Part shown: positions 34,139-43,835 of the stretch, piece after piece
How the letters are laid out: each line of letters begins with the position of its first letter
Numbering within the stretch: the first letter of the stretch is position 1
NCBI RefSeq assembly: GCF_030163795.1
Contig: NZ_JASJOF010000011.1
Coordinates: forward strand, 1-64,000
DNA length: 64,000 bases
Direction: 5' to 3'
Origin: Roseicyclus marinus
GTDB lineage: Bacteria > Pseudomonadota > Alphaproteobacteria > Rhodobacterales > Rhodobacteraceae
Translations under genes and position numbers: made by a program
The notes under the pieces: generated by a model
What the model saw: the letters and a program-made list of their open reading frames with translations, nothing else
Told to the model about the DNA's origin: nothing
Database searches by the model: none

Positions 34139-36055
34139 TCAGCCTTCGGATTCGGCCGCGATGTCCTGATCGCGGGGGGTGGGGGGCGTCCAGCCGCGCT
34201 CGCTCCGTTCCCGGAAGCTGCCGCCGCGATGGCGCAAGGCTTCGGTCTGCGCCTCCATCAATTCGCGGGCGCGGGCGCGATAGGCCGGGTTCTGCTGTTC
34301 CGGCAGGTCCGGATCGAAGAGTGGCGCAAGTTCGGCCAGCGCGCGCCGGTCGTCGGTGGTGAAGGCGCGGGCCAGCCGCTCGGCCTCGAACGGATGCATC
34401 CCGAGCGCCTCGTAGGCCGAGCGCCCGGCGCGGACCGAACTGTCGAAGGTTTCGCGGATGATGTCGTGGGCGCCCGCGGCATAGAGTTCGTAGACATGGC
34501 GCCGGTCGCGCGCGCGGGCGACGATGTGGACGCGCGGATGTTCGTGCCGGATGCGGCGCACGAGCGCCGTGGCCTGTGCCGGATCGTCGATGGCCACGAC
34601 GAGGAGCCGCGCCTCGGCGATGCCCGCGGCCTCCAGCAGGTCGGCGCGCGTGGCATCACCGTAGAAGGCGCGCACCCCGAAGGCGCGCAGCAGGTCGAGC
34701 TGTGCCGCGGAATGGTCGAGCACCGTCGTCTCGTGCCCCGCCGCCAGCAGCATCCGGTTGACGATGCCGCCAAACCGCCCGTGCCCTGCGATGATGACGT
34801 GGCCGGGTTCGGGCGCGTCCGCCTCGCGCGGTTCCTCGCGGTCGAAGCGGGGCCGGATCAGCCGGTCATAGGCGATGAAGAGCGCGGGCGTCAGAAGCAT
34901 GGAAAGCGTCACCACCAGCGTCAGCCGGGGCGCGATGTCGGGCGGCAGCACCGCCGCCCCGATGGCGAAGGCAATGAGGACAAAGCCGAATTCCCCTGCC
35001 TGCGCCAACCCCAGACCGAGCAGCCACGCATCCCCGCCGCGCAGCCGGAAGATCCGCGCGAGAAGCAGGAGAACGCCGCCCTTGATCGCCATCACCGCAA
35101 GCGCCAGTCCAAGGATGGGCAGGGTTTCGGCGGCGAGGAGGCCGAAGTCGATGCTGGCCCCGACGGTCATGAAGAACAGGCCGAGAAGCAGGCCGCGGAA
35201 CGGGTCGATGTCGCTTTCGAGTTCGTGGCGGTATTCGCTGTTGGCCAGCACCACGCCGGCAAGGAAGGTGCCGAGCGCCGGGGACAGCCCCACCAGCGTC
35301 ATCAGGAGCGCGATGCCGATCACGAAGAGAAGGGCCGTGGCGACGAAGATCTCGCGCAGGCGTGCGGCCGCGATGAAGCGGAAGGCGGGGCGGGTGAGGA
35401 ACATGCCGCCTGCGATCACGAGGCCGATGGCGGTGACGGTCACGAGGGCCACTTGCCAGCCTGCCAGCCCCTCGACCAGCGAGAGGCTGGAGCCGTGCGC
35501 GGCATCGCCCCCGTGGCCGCCCGCGCCGTGCCCCGCGAGATCGGGCAGCGCCAGAAGCGGGATCAGGGCCAGCATCGGGATGACGGCGATGTCCTGAAAC
35601 AGAAGGACCGAGAAACTTGCCTGCCCGCCGTCGCTGCGCATCAGGCCCTTTTCCGAGAGGGTCTGAAGCACGATGGCCGTGGAGGAGAGCGACAGGATCA
35701 GGCCGACCGCCACGCCGATCCGCCAATCCTGTCCCAGCGCCAGCATGCCCGCGGCCAGAAGGGCCGTGGTGAGCACGACCTGCAGCCCGCCAAGCCCCAG
35801 AAGGCGCGCGCGCATCGCCCAAAGCGTCTGGGGCTGAAGCTCGAGCCCCACGAGAAACAGCATCATCACCACGCCGAATTCGGCGAAATGCTGGATCGCG
35901 ATGACATCGACATGGAGAAGCGCCAGAAGCGGGCTGAGCGCGATGCCCGCGAGCAGGTAGCCCAGCACCGATCCAAGGCCGAGGCGTGTGGCGATGGGCA
36001 CCGCGACGACGCCGCCGACGAGGAACAGGAAGGCGAGCAAGAGGAATTCGGACAT
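34139..36055 (-). CDS. KefB/KefC-like CPA2 potassium efflux antiporter
   Basis: 638 residues. Twelve or so membrane helices (about 1-380) carry CPA2 signatures, including FLVGLELQP, LLFQDIAVIP and HELESDIDPFRGLLLGLFFMTVG. A cytoplasmic RCK_N/TrkA-N nucleotide-binding domain begins VIIAGHGRFGGIVNRML (about 405-530), followed by a charged tail. KefC-type channels are opened by glutathione adducts of electrophiles and acidify the cytoplasm to protect DNA and protein. The KefF-like flavoprotein is encoded 4 bases upstream, the standard pairing. It matches KefC/KefB better than plain Na+/H+ antiporters. Confidence 0.85.
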   Translation of the reverse strand: MSEFLLLAFLFLVGGVVAVPIATRLGLGSVLGYLLAGIALSPLLALLHVDVIAIQHFAEFGVVMMLFLVGLELQPQTLWAMRARLLGLGGLQVVLTTALLAAGMLALGQDWRIGVAVGLILSLSSTAIVLQTLSEKGLMRSDGGQASFSVLLFQDIAVIPMLALIPLLALPDLAGHGAGGHGGDAAHGSSLSLVEGLAGWQVALVTVTAIGLVIAGGMFLTRPAFRFIAAARLREIFVATALLFVIGIALLMTLVGLSPALGTFLAGVVLANSEYRHELESDIDPFRGLLLGLFFMTVGASIDFGLLAAETLPILGLALAVMAIKGGVLLLLARIFRLRGGDAWLLGLGLAQAGEFGFVLIAFAIGAAVLPPDIAPRLTLVVTLSMLLTPALFIAYDRLIRPRFDREEPREADAPEPGHVIIAGHGRFGGIVNRMLLAAGHETTVLDHSAAQLDLLRAFGVRAFYGDATRADLLEAAGIAEARLLVVAIDDPAQATALVRRIRHEHPRVHIVARARDRRHVYELYAAGAHDIIRETFDSSVRAGRSAYEALGMHPFEAERLARAFTTDDRRALAELAPLFDPDLPEQQNPAYRARARELMEAQTEALRHRGGSFRERSERGWTPPTPRDQDIAAESEG

Positions 36056-36059
36056 CGGC

Positions 36060-36653
36060 TCAGGCCTCCGCGATGGGCAGGGTGTCGTGGGTCAGGATCG
36101 GCAGGCCCATTGCGGCGTCCCGGTCGAGCCGGTCGTCGCGCAGGGCCGCAAGCAGCCGTGCAAAGCCCGTCGCATGGGCCGCCGGATCCGCCCGGAGCGC
36201 GCCGTAGAGAACGTAGGGCGGCAGGAAGTCCATTCCCGAAAGGCGCGCGGTCTGTTCGAAGGGGGTCAGGAAGCTGCGCAGATCGTGATGCTGATAGCCA
36301 TCGGGGCGGTAGGCATCCTGTGGTCCGCCCGCCGAGATGGCGAGCAGGAGCGTCTTGCCGCGCAGCGCCGTGCCGCCCTGCCCATAGGCAAAGCCGTGTT
36401 CCCAGACGAGATCGATCCATTCCTTCACCAGCGCCGGGCAGGAATACCAGAACAGCGGGAATTGCAGGACGATCACGTCATGGTCGCGGAGGCGTTGCTG
36501 TTCGGCGTCGATGTCGATGTCGTAGCGCGGATAGGCGGCGTAGAGATCCACGCGCGTGATCCCGTCGACGCCCTCGGTGGTTCGCCAGAGCGCTGCGTTG
36601 ATGCGCGAGGCCGAGACACCGGGATGGGCGAAATACTGGATGATGCGTGCCAT
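36060..36653 (-). CDS. KefF-like NAD(P)H quinone oxidoreductase, ancillary to Kef
   Basis: 197 residues from the ATG at 36653 with an AAGGAAG ribosome site. A flavodoxin-fold FMN protein: YFAHPGVSASRINAAL for the phosphate loop, FPLFWYSCPALVKEWIDLVW, and GGTALRGKTLLLAISAGG. KefF/KefG proteins reduce quinones and are needed for full activity of KefC/KefB. Tight spacing to the antiporter gene supports that role over a free-standing MdaB-type enzyme. Confidence 0.82.
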   Translation of the reverse strand: MARIIQYFAHPGVSASRINAALWRTTEGVDGITRVDLYAAYPRYDIDIDAEQQRLRDHDVIVLQFPLFWYSCPALVKEWIDLVWEHGFAYGQGGTALRGKTLLLAISAGGPQDAYRPDGYQHHDLRSFLTPFEQTARLSGMDFLPPYVLYGALRADPAAHATGFARLLAALRDDRLDRDAAMGLPILTHDTLPIAEA

Positions 36654-36778
36654 GGCGTCTTCCTTGGTCGGGACGGGCCACCGGGGCGGCGATTCTCGGC
36701 TATCGTAGCCTGCTTTCAGGGACATCATGCGAAATGGTTGGGCGCGCCATCCCGACCGGGACGCAGGCGGGCGAGGTA

Positions 36779-37516
36779 TCAGCGCCCCAGCGCCGCAACG
36801 ACGAGCTCTGCCGCCGGGGTGCCGGAATATTGCTGTTGCCCGGTGATCAGGTTGCCGTCGCGGATGGCGAAGGGTTTGAACTGGCCCGAGACGACGAAAT
36901 TGGTGTCGGGCAGATTGCGCGCCTCGTCCTCGATCCAGAAGGGCTGGATCTTGAGGCCGACGACATCGTCGGCGAAGGCTTCCTCGGAATTGGCGAAGCC
37001 GGTCCATGTCTTGCCCTTGACCAGCAGGTCGCCGGTCGACAGGCGCGTCCGGAGCAGGATGCAGGTTCCGTGACAGACCACGGCGACAATCTTGCCCGCC
37101 TCGTAGGCGCGGGCGACGAAGGCGTGGAGCTCGGTGTCGTCGATCATGGTCACCATGGGTGATTGGCCGCCTGCGACAAAGATCGCGTCATAGCCGGCAA
37201 GGTCCACATCCGAGATGGATTTCGTTCCAACAAGCAGGGCGGCATGGGCGGGCGAGGTTTTGAAACCGAGCGAGATCAGGTCATGCGCCGAATAGCCCGA
37301 GGCGTCCGCGGGGTCGGAATAGCCATCGGCCACCAGATCGCCACCCTTGGGGCTGACGATGTCGACGCCGTAGCCCGCCTCGGTGAAGACCCAGTAGGGA
37401 TGGGTGAGTTCGGCCCACCAGAAGCCGATGGGCCAGCCGGTGGTGGGCGAGGTGCCGGGATTGGCCGCAATGAGCAGCACGCGCTTTTGGCGATGGGTGT
37501 CGATTGAACCGGACAT
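36779..37516 (-). CDS. DJ-1/PfpI-family protein (HchA-like glyoxalase/deglycase type)
   Basis: 245 residues from the ATG at 37516. Class I glutamine-amidotransferase-like fold with the nucleophile elbow VVCHGTCILL (active Cys) and the Glu-bearing early segment FTEAGYGVDIVSPKGG. The length and the GFWWAELTHPYWVFTEAG motif resemble HchA/Hsp31-type proteins, which convert methylglyoxal to lactate without glutathione. Its place between GFA and KefF-like genes fits carbonyl-stress defence. Biochemical specificity cannot be read from sequence. Confidence 0.8.
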   Translation of the reverse strand: MSGSIDTHRQKRVLLIAANPGTSPTTGWPIGFWWAELTHPYWVFTEAGYGVDIVSPKGGDLVADGYSDPADASGYSAHDLISLGFKTSPAHAALLVGTKSISDVDLAGYDAIFVAGGQSPMVTMIDDTELHAFVARAYEAGKIVAVVCHGTCILLRTRLSTGDLLVKGKTWTGFANSEEAFADDVVGLKIQPFWIEDEARNLPDTNFVVSGQFKPFAIRDGNLITGQQQYSGTPAAELVVAALGR

Positions 37517-37620
37517 TCGGTATCCTTTCTTACGAGGTTGGTCGAAGGAGGGCGCGCGCGGGAAGCGCAGCGCCCGGAGGCAGGACGTCGGTGGACTGGG
37601 GCCGCAAGGGGCCCTAGGGA

Positions 37621-38016
37621 TCATGCGGGCGGTGTGTCGTGCGGCGTGACCCGTGGCAGGTCGTACCAATCGGGTTTCGACTGTTCCCAGAGATTGCGGA
37701 GGATGCCCCGGCCGGTCGGGCCGTCGATCAGGCCCGCCGAAACAAGCCACCGGCCTGCCGGTGTCACTTCCTTGAGGACACGCGCGCCGCAGGTGCCGCA
37801 AAAGGCGCGGCGCGCTTCGGCGGAAGATTGGTACCAGACCAGCGCCTCGGCCCCCTCAAGGACGATCTCTGCCTTGGGGGCGGCAAGGAAGGCATTGAAA
37901 TTTCCGTGAAGTTTCTGGCAATCGCTGCAATGGCAGGCCAGCACCCCGGCGGCCGTGGCAGGCAGGCTGAGGCGGACGGCGCCACACTGGCAAGTTGCGG
38001 TCAATCGGTCGGTCAT
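37621..38016 (-). CDS. GFA-family (glutathione-dependent formaldehyde-activating type) zinc protein
   Basis: 131 residues from the ATG at 38016. The GFA/CENP-V fold signature is complete: CQCGAVRL, then ACHCSDCQKLHG, then FCGTCGARVL, giving the Cys set for two zinc sites. The prototype Gfa speeds S-hydroxymethylglutathione formation, but most family members are untested. Located in a run of redox/electrophile genes 31 bases from the reductase gene upstream. Confidence 0.82.
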   Translation of the reverse strand: MTDRLTATCQCGAVRLSLPATAAGVLACHCSDCQKLHGNFNAFLAAPKAEIVLEGAEALVWYQSSAEARRAFCGTCGARVLKEVTPAGRWLVSAGLIDGPTGRGILRNLWEQSKPDWYDLPRVTPHDTPPA

Positions 38017-38047
38017 CGGTGTCTTTCTCCTGCGTCGGGTGTGGGGG

Positions 38048-38698
38048 TCAGGCGGCAGGCGGCGCTTGGGCTTCGACCGCGGCAAAGGCCCACGAGCGGC
38101 CTTTTCCGCGCAGCATCGCCTGATTGATCCAGACCATTCCGAAGGGTTCGAGAAGCCGCGCCTGCACCAGCCTGCCCGCATCCAGCGGGTCGAAGCCCAG
38201 ATCTTCCAGGATCTCCGCGACCGCCAGCTTGGCCGCTGCATCGTCGCCGGCCATGAGCATGGCAGGGCGGTGCGGCAGGCGGGCGGCATCGGCCACGACT
38301 TCGGCCCCGACCTGATTGAGCGTCTTGACCACGCGCGCCCCGGGTAGCCAGCCCTGCACCTTTTCCCCGCCCGAGTTGGTGAAGCCGATGGTCAGGCCCA
38401 GACCCTGCGGGGTGCGGCCAAGCGGGTTGGTCGCGTCGATGACGATCTTGCCGTCGAGGGGCCCCAAGGTGGGCAGAACTTCCTCGGTCGCGGCCCATGG
38501 CAGCGCGAGGATGACGAGCTCGGAGGCTTGGGCGGCGTCGGCTGCGGCCGCGATGGCGGCCCCGGTGTCGGAGGCCAATTTGCGCGCCGTCTCTGCCTGC
38601 GGGTCGCGAACGCCGAGGATCAGGTCATGCCCCTTTCCGGCCAGCCCGCGCGCGACGGCACCGCCCAGAGCGCCCGTTCCCAGGATCGCGATATGCAT
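38048..38698 (-). CDS. NADP-dependent F420-type oxidoreductase (NAD(P)-binding Rossmann protein)
   Basis: 216 residues. A Rossmann fold begins IAILGTGALGGAVARGLAGKGHDL, with LGVRDP following the second strand (NADP preference). The VILALPW and VIDATNPL segments, and the later VKTLNQVGAEVV region, match the F420-dependent NADP reductase superfamily. In bacteria lacking F420 such proteins are generic NADPH-dependent reductases. It is the first gene of the minus-strand run and diverges from the LysR gene with 74 bases between them. Confidence 0.78.
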   Translation of the reverse strand: MHIAILGTGALGGAVARGLAGKGHDLILGVRDPQAETARKLASDTGAAIAAAADAAQASELVILALPWAATEEVLPTLGPLDGKIVIDATNPLGRTPQGLGLTIGFTNSGGEKVQGWLPGARVVKTLNQVGAEVVADAARLPHRPAMLMAGDDAAAKLAVAEILEDLGFDPLDAGRLVQARLLEPFGMVWINQAMLRGKGRSWAFAAVEAQAPPAA

Positions 38699-38772
38699 GT
38701 CGTAATTCCCTTGCCTGCTGCGTTGTCGCCAAGATAGGACCGGCTGGAGTGAAAGAATAACGAATTGGAATC
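38699..38772. promoter_or_regulatory. Shared promoter/operator region between lysR-type gene and redox operon
   Basis: The 74-base divergent gap is the classical location for a LysR binding site that controls both directions. An AT-rich stretch (GAATAACGAATTGGAATC) next to the regulator start contains a partly symmetric ATTC/GAAT pattern that could be the operator. This is inference from layout. Confidence 0.4.
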
Positions 38773-39738
38773 ATGTCTGACTTAAGCCAAACGGAACTCA
38801 GGCGGCTCGATCTGACACTCCTGCTGGTGTTCCTCGGCCTTGTGCGGCATCGCAAAGCAGCGGCGGTGGCGGTCGAGCTGGGGCTGACGCAGTCGGCCAT
38901 CAGCCAAGCCCTGCGACGCCTGCGTGACATTTTCGGGGATGACCTGTTCCTGCGCCGACCCCACGGCATGGAGCCCACGGCCACGGCCCTTGCGTTGGAG
39001 GCGCCGATCGCGCGCGCGGTCGAGGCCTTGCGTGGTGCGCTTGGTGCGGCGCAGGCCTTTGACCCGGCAGCGGCGCAAGGGGTGGTGCGTTTGGCCGCCC
39101 TTGATGCGGAACAGGCGGTGTTGGTGCCTGCGCTGGCCGCAAGGTTGCGCGTCTCGGCGCCGGGTCTGTGCCTGTCGGTCCTGCCGCTGGGGCGCGGCGA
39201 TGCGGTGGAGGCGCTTAGCGAGGGTCGGGTCGATCTTGCGCTCGGGTTTCTGTGGGACCGGCCGGAGGTGATCCGCGAAGAGACCCTGTACCACGAGTCC
39301 TTTCTTGTCGCCGGTCGCCCCGACGTGTTGCCCGAAGCCCCGCGCCTGACGCTCGAGGCCTATGCCGCCGCCGATCATGTCCTGATTTCACCGGGTGGCG
39401 ATCTGCGCGGCATCGTCGATACGCGGCTGGAGGCGATGGGTCTGTCGCGGCGGATCGTGCTGGGTCTGCCGGCCTTTCTGCCGGCGCTGTCCGCCGTGGC
39501 GGCATCAGATGCGGTCGTGACCCTGCCCGCGCGCCTTGCCCGCGCCTTTGGCCCGGGTTTCGGCCTTGTTCTGGCCGCGCCGCCCCTTGAATTGCGCCGT
39601 TTCCCGGTCTCGGTGCTTTGGCATCGGCGCAACGATGCGGAGGCGCGCAGCCTGTGGTTGCGGGCGCAGTTGCGCGATCTGGAGCAGGCCGAAACCGGGG
39701 CCAAGCCCGGGGCGGGCTCAGGCGCAGCACCGGGGTGA
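38773..39738 (+). CDS. LysR-family transcriptional regulator
   Basis: 321 residues. N-terminal winged helix-turn-helix (about 8-66: LLVFLGLVRHRKAAAVAVELGLTQSAISQALRRL) followed by a periplasmic-binding-protein-like effector domain (about 95-300, from VRLAALDAEQAVLVPALAARL) and a short Ala/Gly-rich tail. Divergent transcription suggests that it controls the adjacent reductase-GFA-DJ-1-Kef run. The effector is unknown; an electrophile or quinone would fit the neighbours. Confidence 0.88.
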   Translation: MSDLSQTELRRLDLTLLLVFLGLVRHRKAAAVAVELGLTQSAISQALRRLRDIFGDDLFLRRPHGMEPTATALALEAPIARAVEALRGALGAAQAFDPAAAQGVVRLAALDAEQAVLVPALAARLRVSAPGLCLSVLPLGRGDAVEALSEGRVDLALGFLWDRPEVIREETLYHESFLVAGRPDVLPEAPRLTLEAYAAADHVLISPGGDLRGIVDTRLEAMGLSRRIVLGLPAFLPALSAVAASDAVVTLPARLARAFGPGFGLVLAAPPLELRRFPVSVLWHRRNDAEARSLWLRAQLRDLEQAETGAKPGAGSGAAPG

Positions 39739-39874
39739 TCCGGTCCGGGGCACCAGCGCCCCCGGGTTGCTCTTTTGTGCCCTGACGGAGAATGCGGACG
39801 TACCGACAGGGCCGCTGCTGGTGGGCATGTTGGAATCGGTGACGCCGTGCCACGCGCCCCGGGGTCTTGGCGGG

Positions 39875-40621
39875 CTAGCCGTCGACTGGGCCGCGCCGCA
39901 GCAGGTAGGTGTCCATGATCCAGCCATGGCTTGCCCGTGCCTCGGCCCGCATCGTGACGATGCGCGGCGCGGTTTCCGCCAAGGGGCCGGAGGCGAGGAT
40001 CTGGTTGTCCATGCCCAGATAGGCCCCCCACCAGATATGCAGCCCCTCGGGGTTCAGGCTGCGGAAGGAACATTCGCCGTCGAGCATGACGACGATCGTG
40101 TCGGCCCCGTCGGGAAAGCCATGGTCGCGCAAGCGCCGGCCCGTGGTGACGGTGACCGCCCCATTGACGGTGTTGAAGGGGATGGCATGGGCCGATGTCA
40201 GGGCCTGAAGCGCGGTGATGCCGGGGATGACGCGCAGGACCGGACGAGGGTCAAGCCGGGCGGCGATCCGCAGGGTGGAATCGTAAAGGCCGGGATCGCC
40301 CCAGACGAGCAGCGCGACCGGGCCTTGCGGGTTGGCCCGTTCCAGCGCCTTGGACCAGATCAGGGCGATCTCGTCATGCCAGCGGGATACGCGCGTCGCA
40401 TAGGGCAGGCTGTCGTCGCGGACCGGCATGTCGAATTCTACGACCGGGGCCGTGCTGTCGCAGGCGGCGAGGATCATGTGACGCAGATCCGCGAGGTCCG
40501 ATTTGTCCGGACCCTTGCGCGGCACGAGCACCAGCGCCGCCTCACGCAGCGCGCGGCGGGCCTGCAAGGTGACGTGCTCGGGGTTGCCGGTGCCGATGCC
40601 GATCAGCCAAAGCTCGGTCAC
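39875..40621 (-). CDS. cobF: Precorrin-6A synthase (deacetylating)
   Basis: 248 residues of the tetrapyrrole methylase fold with the SAM loop IGIGTGNPEHVTLQA at the start and WGDPGLYDSTLRI centrally. CobF methylates C-1 of precorrin-5 and removes acetate, a step specific to the aerobic pathway. It is the last gene of the riboswitch-led operon, overlapping the cobA stop by four bases (ATGA). Confidence 0.92.
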   Translation of the reverse strand: MTELWLIGIGTGNPEHVTLQARRALREAALVLVPRKGPDKSDLADLRHMILAACDSTAPVVEFDMPVRDDSLPYATRVSRWHDEIALIWSKALERANPQGPVALLVWGDPGLYDSTLRIAARLDPRPVLRVIPGITALQALTSAHAIPFNTVNGAVTVTTGRRLRDHGFPDGADTIVVMLDGECSFRSLNPEGLHIWWGAYLGMDNQILASGPLAETAPRIVTMRAEARASHGWIMDTYLLRRGPVDG

Positions 40622-41349
40622 GCCAGCCCCTCCGCATCGGCAAGCGATCCGTAGAAGATGAGCGCAGGCTTGGGGCTGAACCCTTGGGCGAGATCGGCGG
40701 CAAGGGCTGCCACGGTGGTGCGGCGGCTCTGCGCCTCGGGCGTGCCCACGGCCTCGGCCAGCAGGGCGGGGGTGTCGGGCGGCAGGCCGCGCGCGATCAG
40801 CAGTTCGGCCAGCGCCGGAAAGGTCCGCTTGCCCATGAAGATCACGGTGCAGGCCAGCGGATCGGCCAGCGCGTCGAGGTTGAGGTCGGGGGGAAGCTGC
40901 CCGCTTGCGTCATGGCCGGTGACGAACTGGACGCGCCGCGCGGTCAGACGCCGGGTGAGGGGGATACCGGCGGCGGCGGCGGCGGCGAAGGGCGAGGCGA
41001 CGCCCGGAACGATCTCGAACGGGATGTTTTCGGCGCGGAGCGCGATCAGTTCCTCTTCGAGCCGCCCGAAAAGCCCGCCATCGCCCGATTTCAGGCGCAC
41101 GATGCGCCCGCCTGCCAGCGCGTAATCGACCAGAAGGCGGCTGACGTGATCCTGTCTGGGCGAGGGGCGCCCGGCGCGTTTGCCGACGCCCACCAGATCG
41201 GCTCCGGCGCGCGCGAAGGTCAGGATCGGCCCGGCCGAAAGATCGTCATAGAGGATCGCATCCGCGCGCTTGATCCGGTCGACGGCCTTGAGCGTCAGAA
41301 GCTCCGGGTCGCCGGGGCCAGAGCCCACGAAGCTGACGAAGCCGGTCAT
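40618..41349 (-). CDS. cobA: Uroporphyrinogen-III C-methyltransferase
   Basis: 243 residues. SAM-binding GSGPGDPELLTLKA at the N-terminus, YDDLSAGPIL and RLKSGDGGLFGRLEEE downstream: typical SUMT motifs. It methylates uroporphyrinogen III at C-2 and C-7 to give precorrin-2, the entry to corrin synthesis. No CysG-type dehydrogenase domain. Four-base overlaps with cobB and cobF show translational coupling. Confidence 0.92.
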   Translation of the reverse strand: MTGFVSFVGSGPGDPELLTLKAVDRIKRADAILYDDLSAGPILTFARAGADLVGVGKRAGRPSPRQDHVSRLLVDYALAGGRIVRLKSGDGGLFGRLEEELIALRAENIPFEIVPGVASPFAAAAAAGIPLTRRLTARRVQFVTGHDASGQLPPDLNLDALADPLACTVIFMGKRTFPALAELLIARGLPPDTPALLAEAVGTPEAQSRRTTVAALAADLAQGFSPKPALIFYGSLADAEGLA

Positions 41350-42668
41350 GCCGCATCCTCCGCGATCAGGTGAAAGAAGGTGCCGGTCACGTTGCCTCGG
41401 TGGGAGCCGGTTTCGGGAACCGGGTTTCCATCGGCGTCGGCGACGCGGGCCAAGGGCGCATCGGGTTGGTCGAGGATGGTGGAATAATGGAATTCATGAC
41501 CCCTGAGCGCCGCCCCCGCCGCATGGCCGGGCAGCGCGCGGGACAGGACTGCGCGGCGGTAGCCGAGGTGGAATTTGCGCGTCTCGTAGGAGGTGACGAG
41601 CCCCAGAAGCCCCGCCATGGCGTGGCGATGCCCCGCCTTGTCGATCAGCGCCGCCCCAAGCGCCATGTAGCCGCCGCATTCGCCGTGGATGGGGCGGGTT
41701 TGCGCATGGTGGCGCAGCCCCGAAAGGAAGGTTCCGGCGGCGGCGAGTGTGCCTGCGTGAAGTTCCGGGTAGCCGCCGGGCAGCCAGACCAGATCGGCCG
41801 AAGGATCGGGCGCCTCGTCCGCCAAGGGCGAGAAGGGGAGGATTTCCGCGCCGGCGGCACGCCAGCCTTCGAGAAGATGGGGATAGGTGAAGGAAAAGGC
41901 CGCATCCTGCGCCAGCGCGATGCGTTGGGCGGGCGGGGGCGGGAGACTGCCTGCGGCGGCGGGCTGCCCGCCAAGGGCTGCCGCCTTGATCGCGGCCAGA
42001 TCGACGTTTTCGCGCAAGAAGGCTGCGTAGCCTGCGATGGCGGTGTCGAGATCGGGGTGTTCGACGGCCTGAATGAGACCCAGGTGACGCTCGGGCAGGG
42101 CCAGATCGCCCCGGCGCGGCAGGGCGCCCAGAACTGGCAGCCCCGCGCGGTCCATGCCCAGACGGGTCAGGCGTTCGTGGCGGGGGCTTGCGACGCGGTT
42201 CAGGATCACGCCCGCGATGCGCAGATCGGGGTCGTATTGTGCAAAGCCCAGGGCGGTTGCGGCCGCGGATTGCGCCTGCCCGCCCACGTCGAGGACAAGG
42301 ATGACGGGCCAGCCCATCGCCTTGGCGGTTTCCGCGCTGGATCCGAACCCCGAACGCCCGCGCGTGGCGACCCCGTCGAACAGGCCCATGGACCCTTCGG
42401 CGATGCAGATGTCGGCCCCCGCGGCCTGCGCGGCGATGGCGCCGAAAAGCGCCCCGTCCATCGCCCAAGTGTCGAGGTTGTAGGAGGCCCGCCCGCTGGC
42501 TGCGCGGTGAAAGGCCGGGTCGATGTAATCGGGGCCGGATTTGAAGGGCTGCACGCGCAGGCCATCCTCGGCCAAGGCCCGCAGAAGGCCCAGCATCACG
42601 GTCGTCTTGCCGGTGCCCGAGGCGGGGGCGGAGACGATCAGGCCGGGGGGGATCGTGCCCTCAGTCAT
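41346..42668 (-). CDS. cobB: Hydrogenobyrinic acid a,c-diamide synthase
   Basis: 440 residues from the ATG at 42668. An N-terminal P-loop synthetase domain ([27 protein letters not shown]) is fused to a C-terminal class I glutaminase domain with the nucleophile Cys in [11 protein letters not shown] and a His near the end (FHYSTI). It amidates the a and c side chains before cobalt insertion by CobN. Overlaps cobM by 8 bases. Confidence 0.92.
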   Translation of the reverse strand: MTEGTIPPGLIVSAPASGTGKTTVMLGLLRALAEDGLRVQPFKSGPDYIDPAFHRAASGRASYNLDTWAMDGALFGAIAAQAAGADICIAEGSMGLFDGVATRGRSGFGSSAETAKAMGWPVILVLDVGGQAQSAAATALGFAQYDPDLRIAGVILNRVASPRHERLTRLGMDRAGLPVLGALPRRGDLALPERHLGLIQAVEHPDLDTAIAGYAAFLRENVDLAAIKAAALGGQPAAAGSLPPPPAQRIALAQDAAFSFTYPHLLEGWRAAGAEILPFSPLADEAPDPSADLVWLPGGYPELHAGTLAAAGTFLSGLRHHAQTRPIHGECGGYMALGAALIDKAGHRHAMAGLLGLVTSYETRKFHLGYRRAVLSRALPGHAAGAALRGHEFHYSTILDQPDAPLARVADADGNPVPETGSHRGNVTGTFFHLIAEDAA

Positions 42669-43455
42669 CTTGGGGGCTCCATTCGGCCCATGGGCTGTCG
42701 GCGCTTTGCGGGCGGTAGCGGCGGTCGTAATCGGCGGCGTAAAGGCGGCTTTCGGTGAAGTCGGTGGCGGCAAGGGCGCGGCCCACCATGATCAGGGCGG
42801 TGCGTTCGATGCCTTGGGGCAAGGCTGCTTCGATTGTCGACAGGGTGGCGCGCAGGATGCGTTCGTCGGGCCAACTGGCGCGCCAGACCACGGCCACAGG
42901 GCAATCCGCGCCGTAATGCGGGATGAGGTCGGCCACGACCGTGCCGAGGTTCTGGATCGAGAGGTGGATGACCAGCGTCGCGCCGGTCGCGCCGAAGGCT
43001 GCCAGTGTCTCGCCCCCGGGCATCGACGAGGCGCGGCCCGGTGTGCGGGTCAGGATGACGGATTGCGCCACACCCGGCAGGGTCAGTTCGGCCCCGAGCG
43101 TGGCGGCCGCAGCCGCGAAGGAGGGGACGCCCGGCGTGACCGTGTAGGGGATGCCCATGGCGCGCAAGCGGCGGGTCTGTTCGCCCATGGCCGACCAGAC
43201 GGACAGGTCGCCGGAATGGAGGCGGGCCACATCCTGACCCTGTGCATGGGCTGCGGCGATTTCCGCCATGATCGCGTCGAGGTCGAGGGGCGCGGTGTTC
43301 ACGATCCTCGCGCCCGGCGGGCAATGGGACAGGACCGCCTCGGGCACGAGCGAACCGGCATAGAGGCAGACGGGGCAGGCGGCGATCAGATCGCGCCCGC
43401 GCAATGTCAGAAGATCGGCGGCACCGGGTCCCGCCCCGATGAAATGCACGGTCAT
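42661..43455 (-). CDS. cobM: Precorrin-4 C11-methyltransferase
   Basis: 264 residues with [16 protein letters not shown] as SAM loop and [18 protein letters not shown], the usual CobM/CbiF motif. It makes precorrin-5. The gene overlaps cobE upstream by four bases and cobB downstream. Confidence 0.93.
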   Translation of the reverse strand: MTVHFIGAGPGAADLLTLRGRDLIAACPVCLYAGSLVPEAVLSHCPPGARIVNTAPLDLDAIMAEIAAAHAQGQDVARLHSGDLSVWSAMGEQTRRLRAMGIPYTVTPGVPSFAAAAATLGAELTLPGVAQSVILTRTPGRASSMPGGETLAAFGATGATLVIHLSIQNLGTVVADLIPHYGADCPVAVVWRASWPDERILRATLSTIEAALPQGIERTALIMVGRALAATDFTESRLYAADYDRRYRPQSADSPWAEWSPQDD

Positions 43456-43835
43456 CGCTCGTTCCTTTCCGCAAGGGCGCAGGTGGCCATCCCATCCGCC
43501 GAGATCTGCCGCGCCACGATCAGGCGCGCGCCCGGTCCGGCGGCGGCCAGCGCCGCGGCCTCGGCCATGCTGCCGGTGCCCCGCGCCGCCAGCGAGGCCG
43601 CAGATACCGTCTGCGTCAGTTGGGCCGCAAGATCGGCGCTGTCAACACCGCGGGCGGGCAGCCCCAGATCGACAGCAAGGCGTTGGAAGGTGGGGGTTTC
43701 GGCCTTGTCTTTCGCGGTGGCGATCAGCCCCACCTGCCGCGTGTGCCCGGTGCGGTCGAGCGCGTCGCGCAGGCTGGCCACATCGGCCGCGCCGCGAAAG
43801 CCGAAGCCCGCCACGATCACAGCGTGACCCGCCAT
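43452..43835 (-). CDS. cobE: Cobalamin biosynthesis protein CobE (CbiG C-terminal domain type)
   Basis: 127 residues from the ATG at 43835, inside the end of cobL (19-base overlap). The sequence [20 protein letters not shown] with [18 protein letters not shown] matches CobE, the free-standing form of the CbiG C-terminal domain. In the aerobic pathway it is linked to ring-contraction-stage steps, but its reaction is not firmly settled. Confidence 0.85.
   Translation of the reverse strand: MAGHAVIVAGFGFRGAADVASLRDALDRTGHTRQVGLIATAKDKAETPTFQRLAVDLGLPARGVDSADLAAQLTQTVSAASLAARGTGSMAEAAALAAAGPGARLIVARQISADGMATCALAERNER

Noticed and set aside
32711-36559. A 1282-codon plus-strand open frame
   Set aside because: It is antisense to the MATE, Kef-like and KefF-like genes and is His/Arg/Gly-rich without any fold signature. 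It is a GC-rich shadow.
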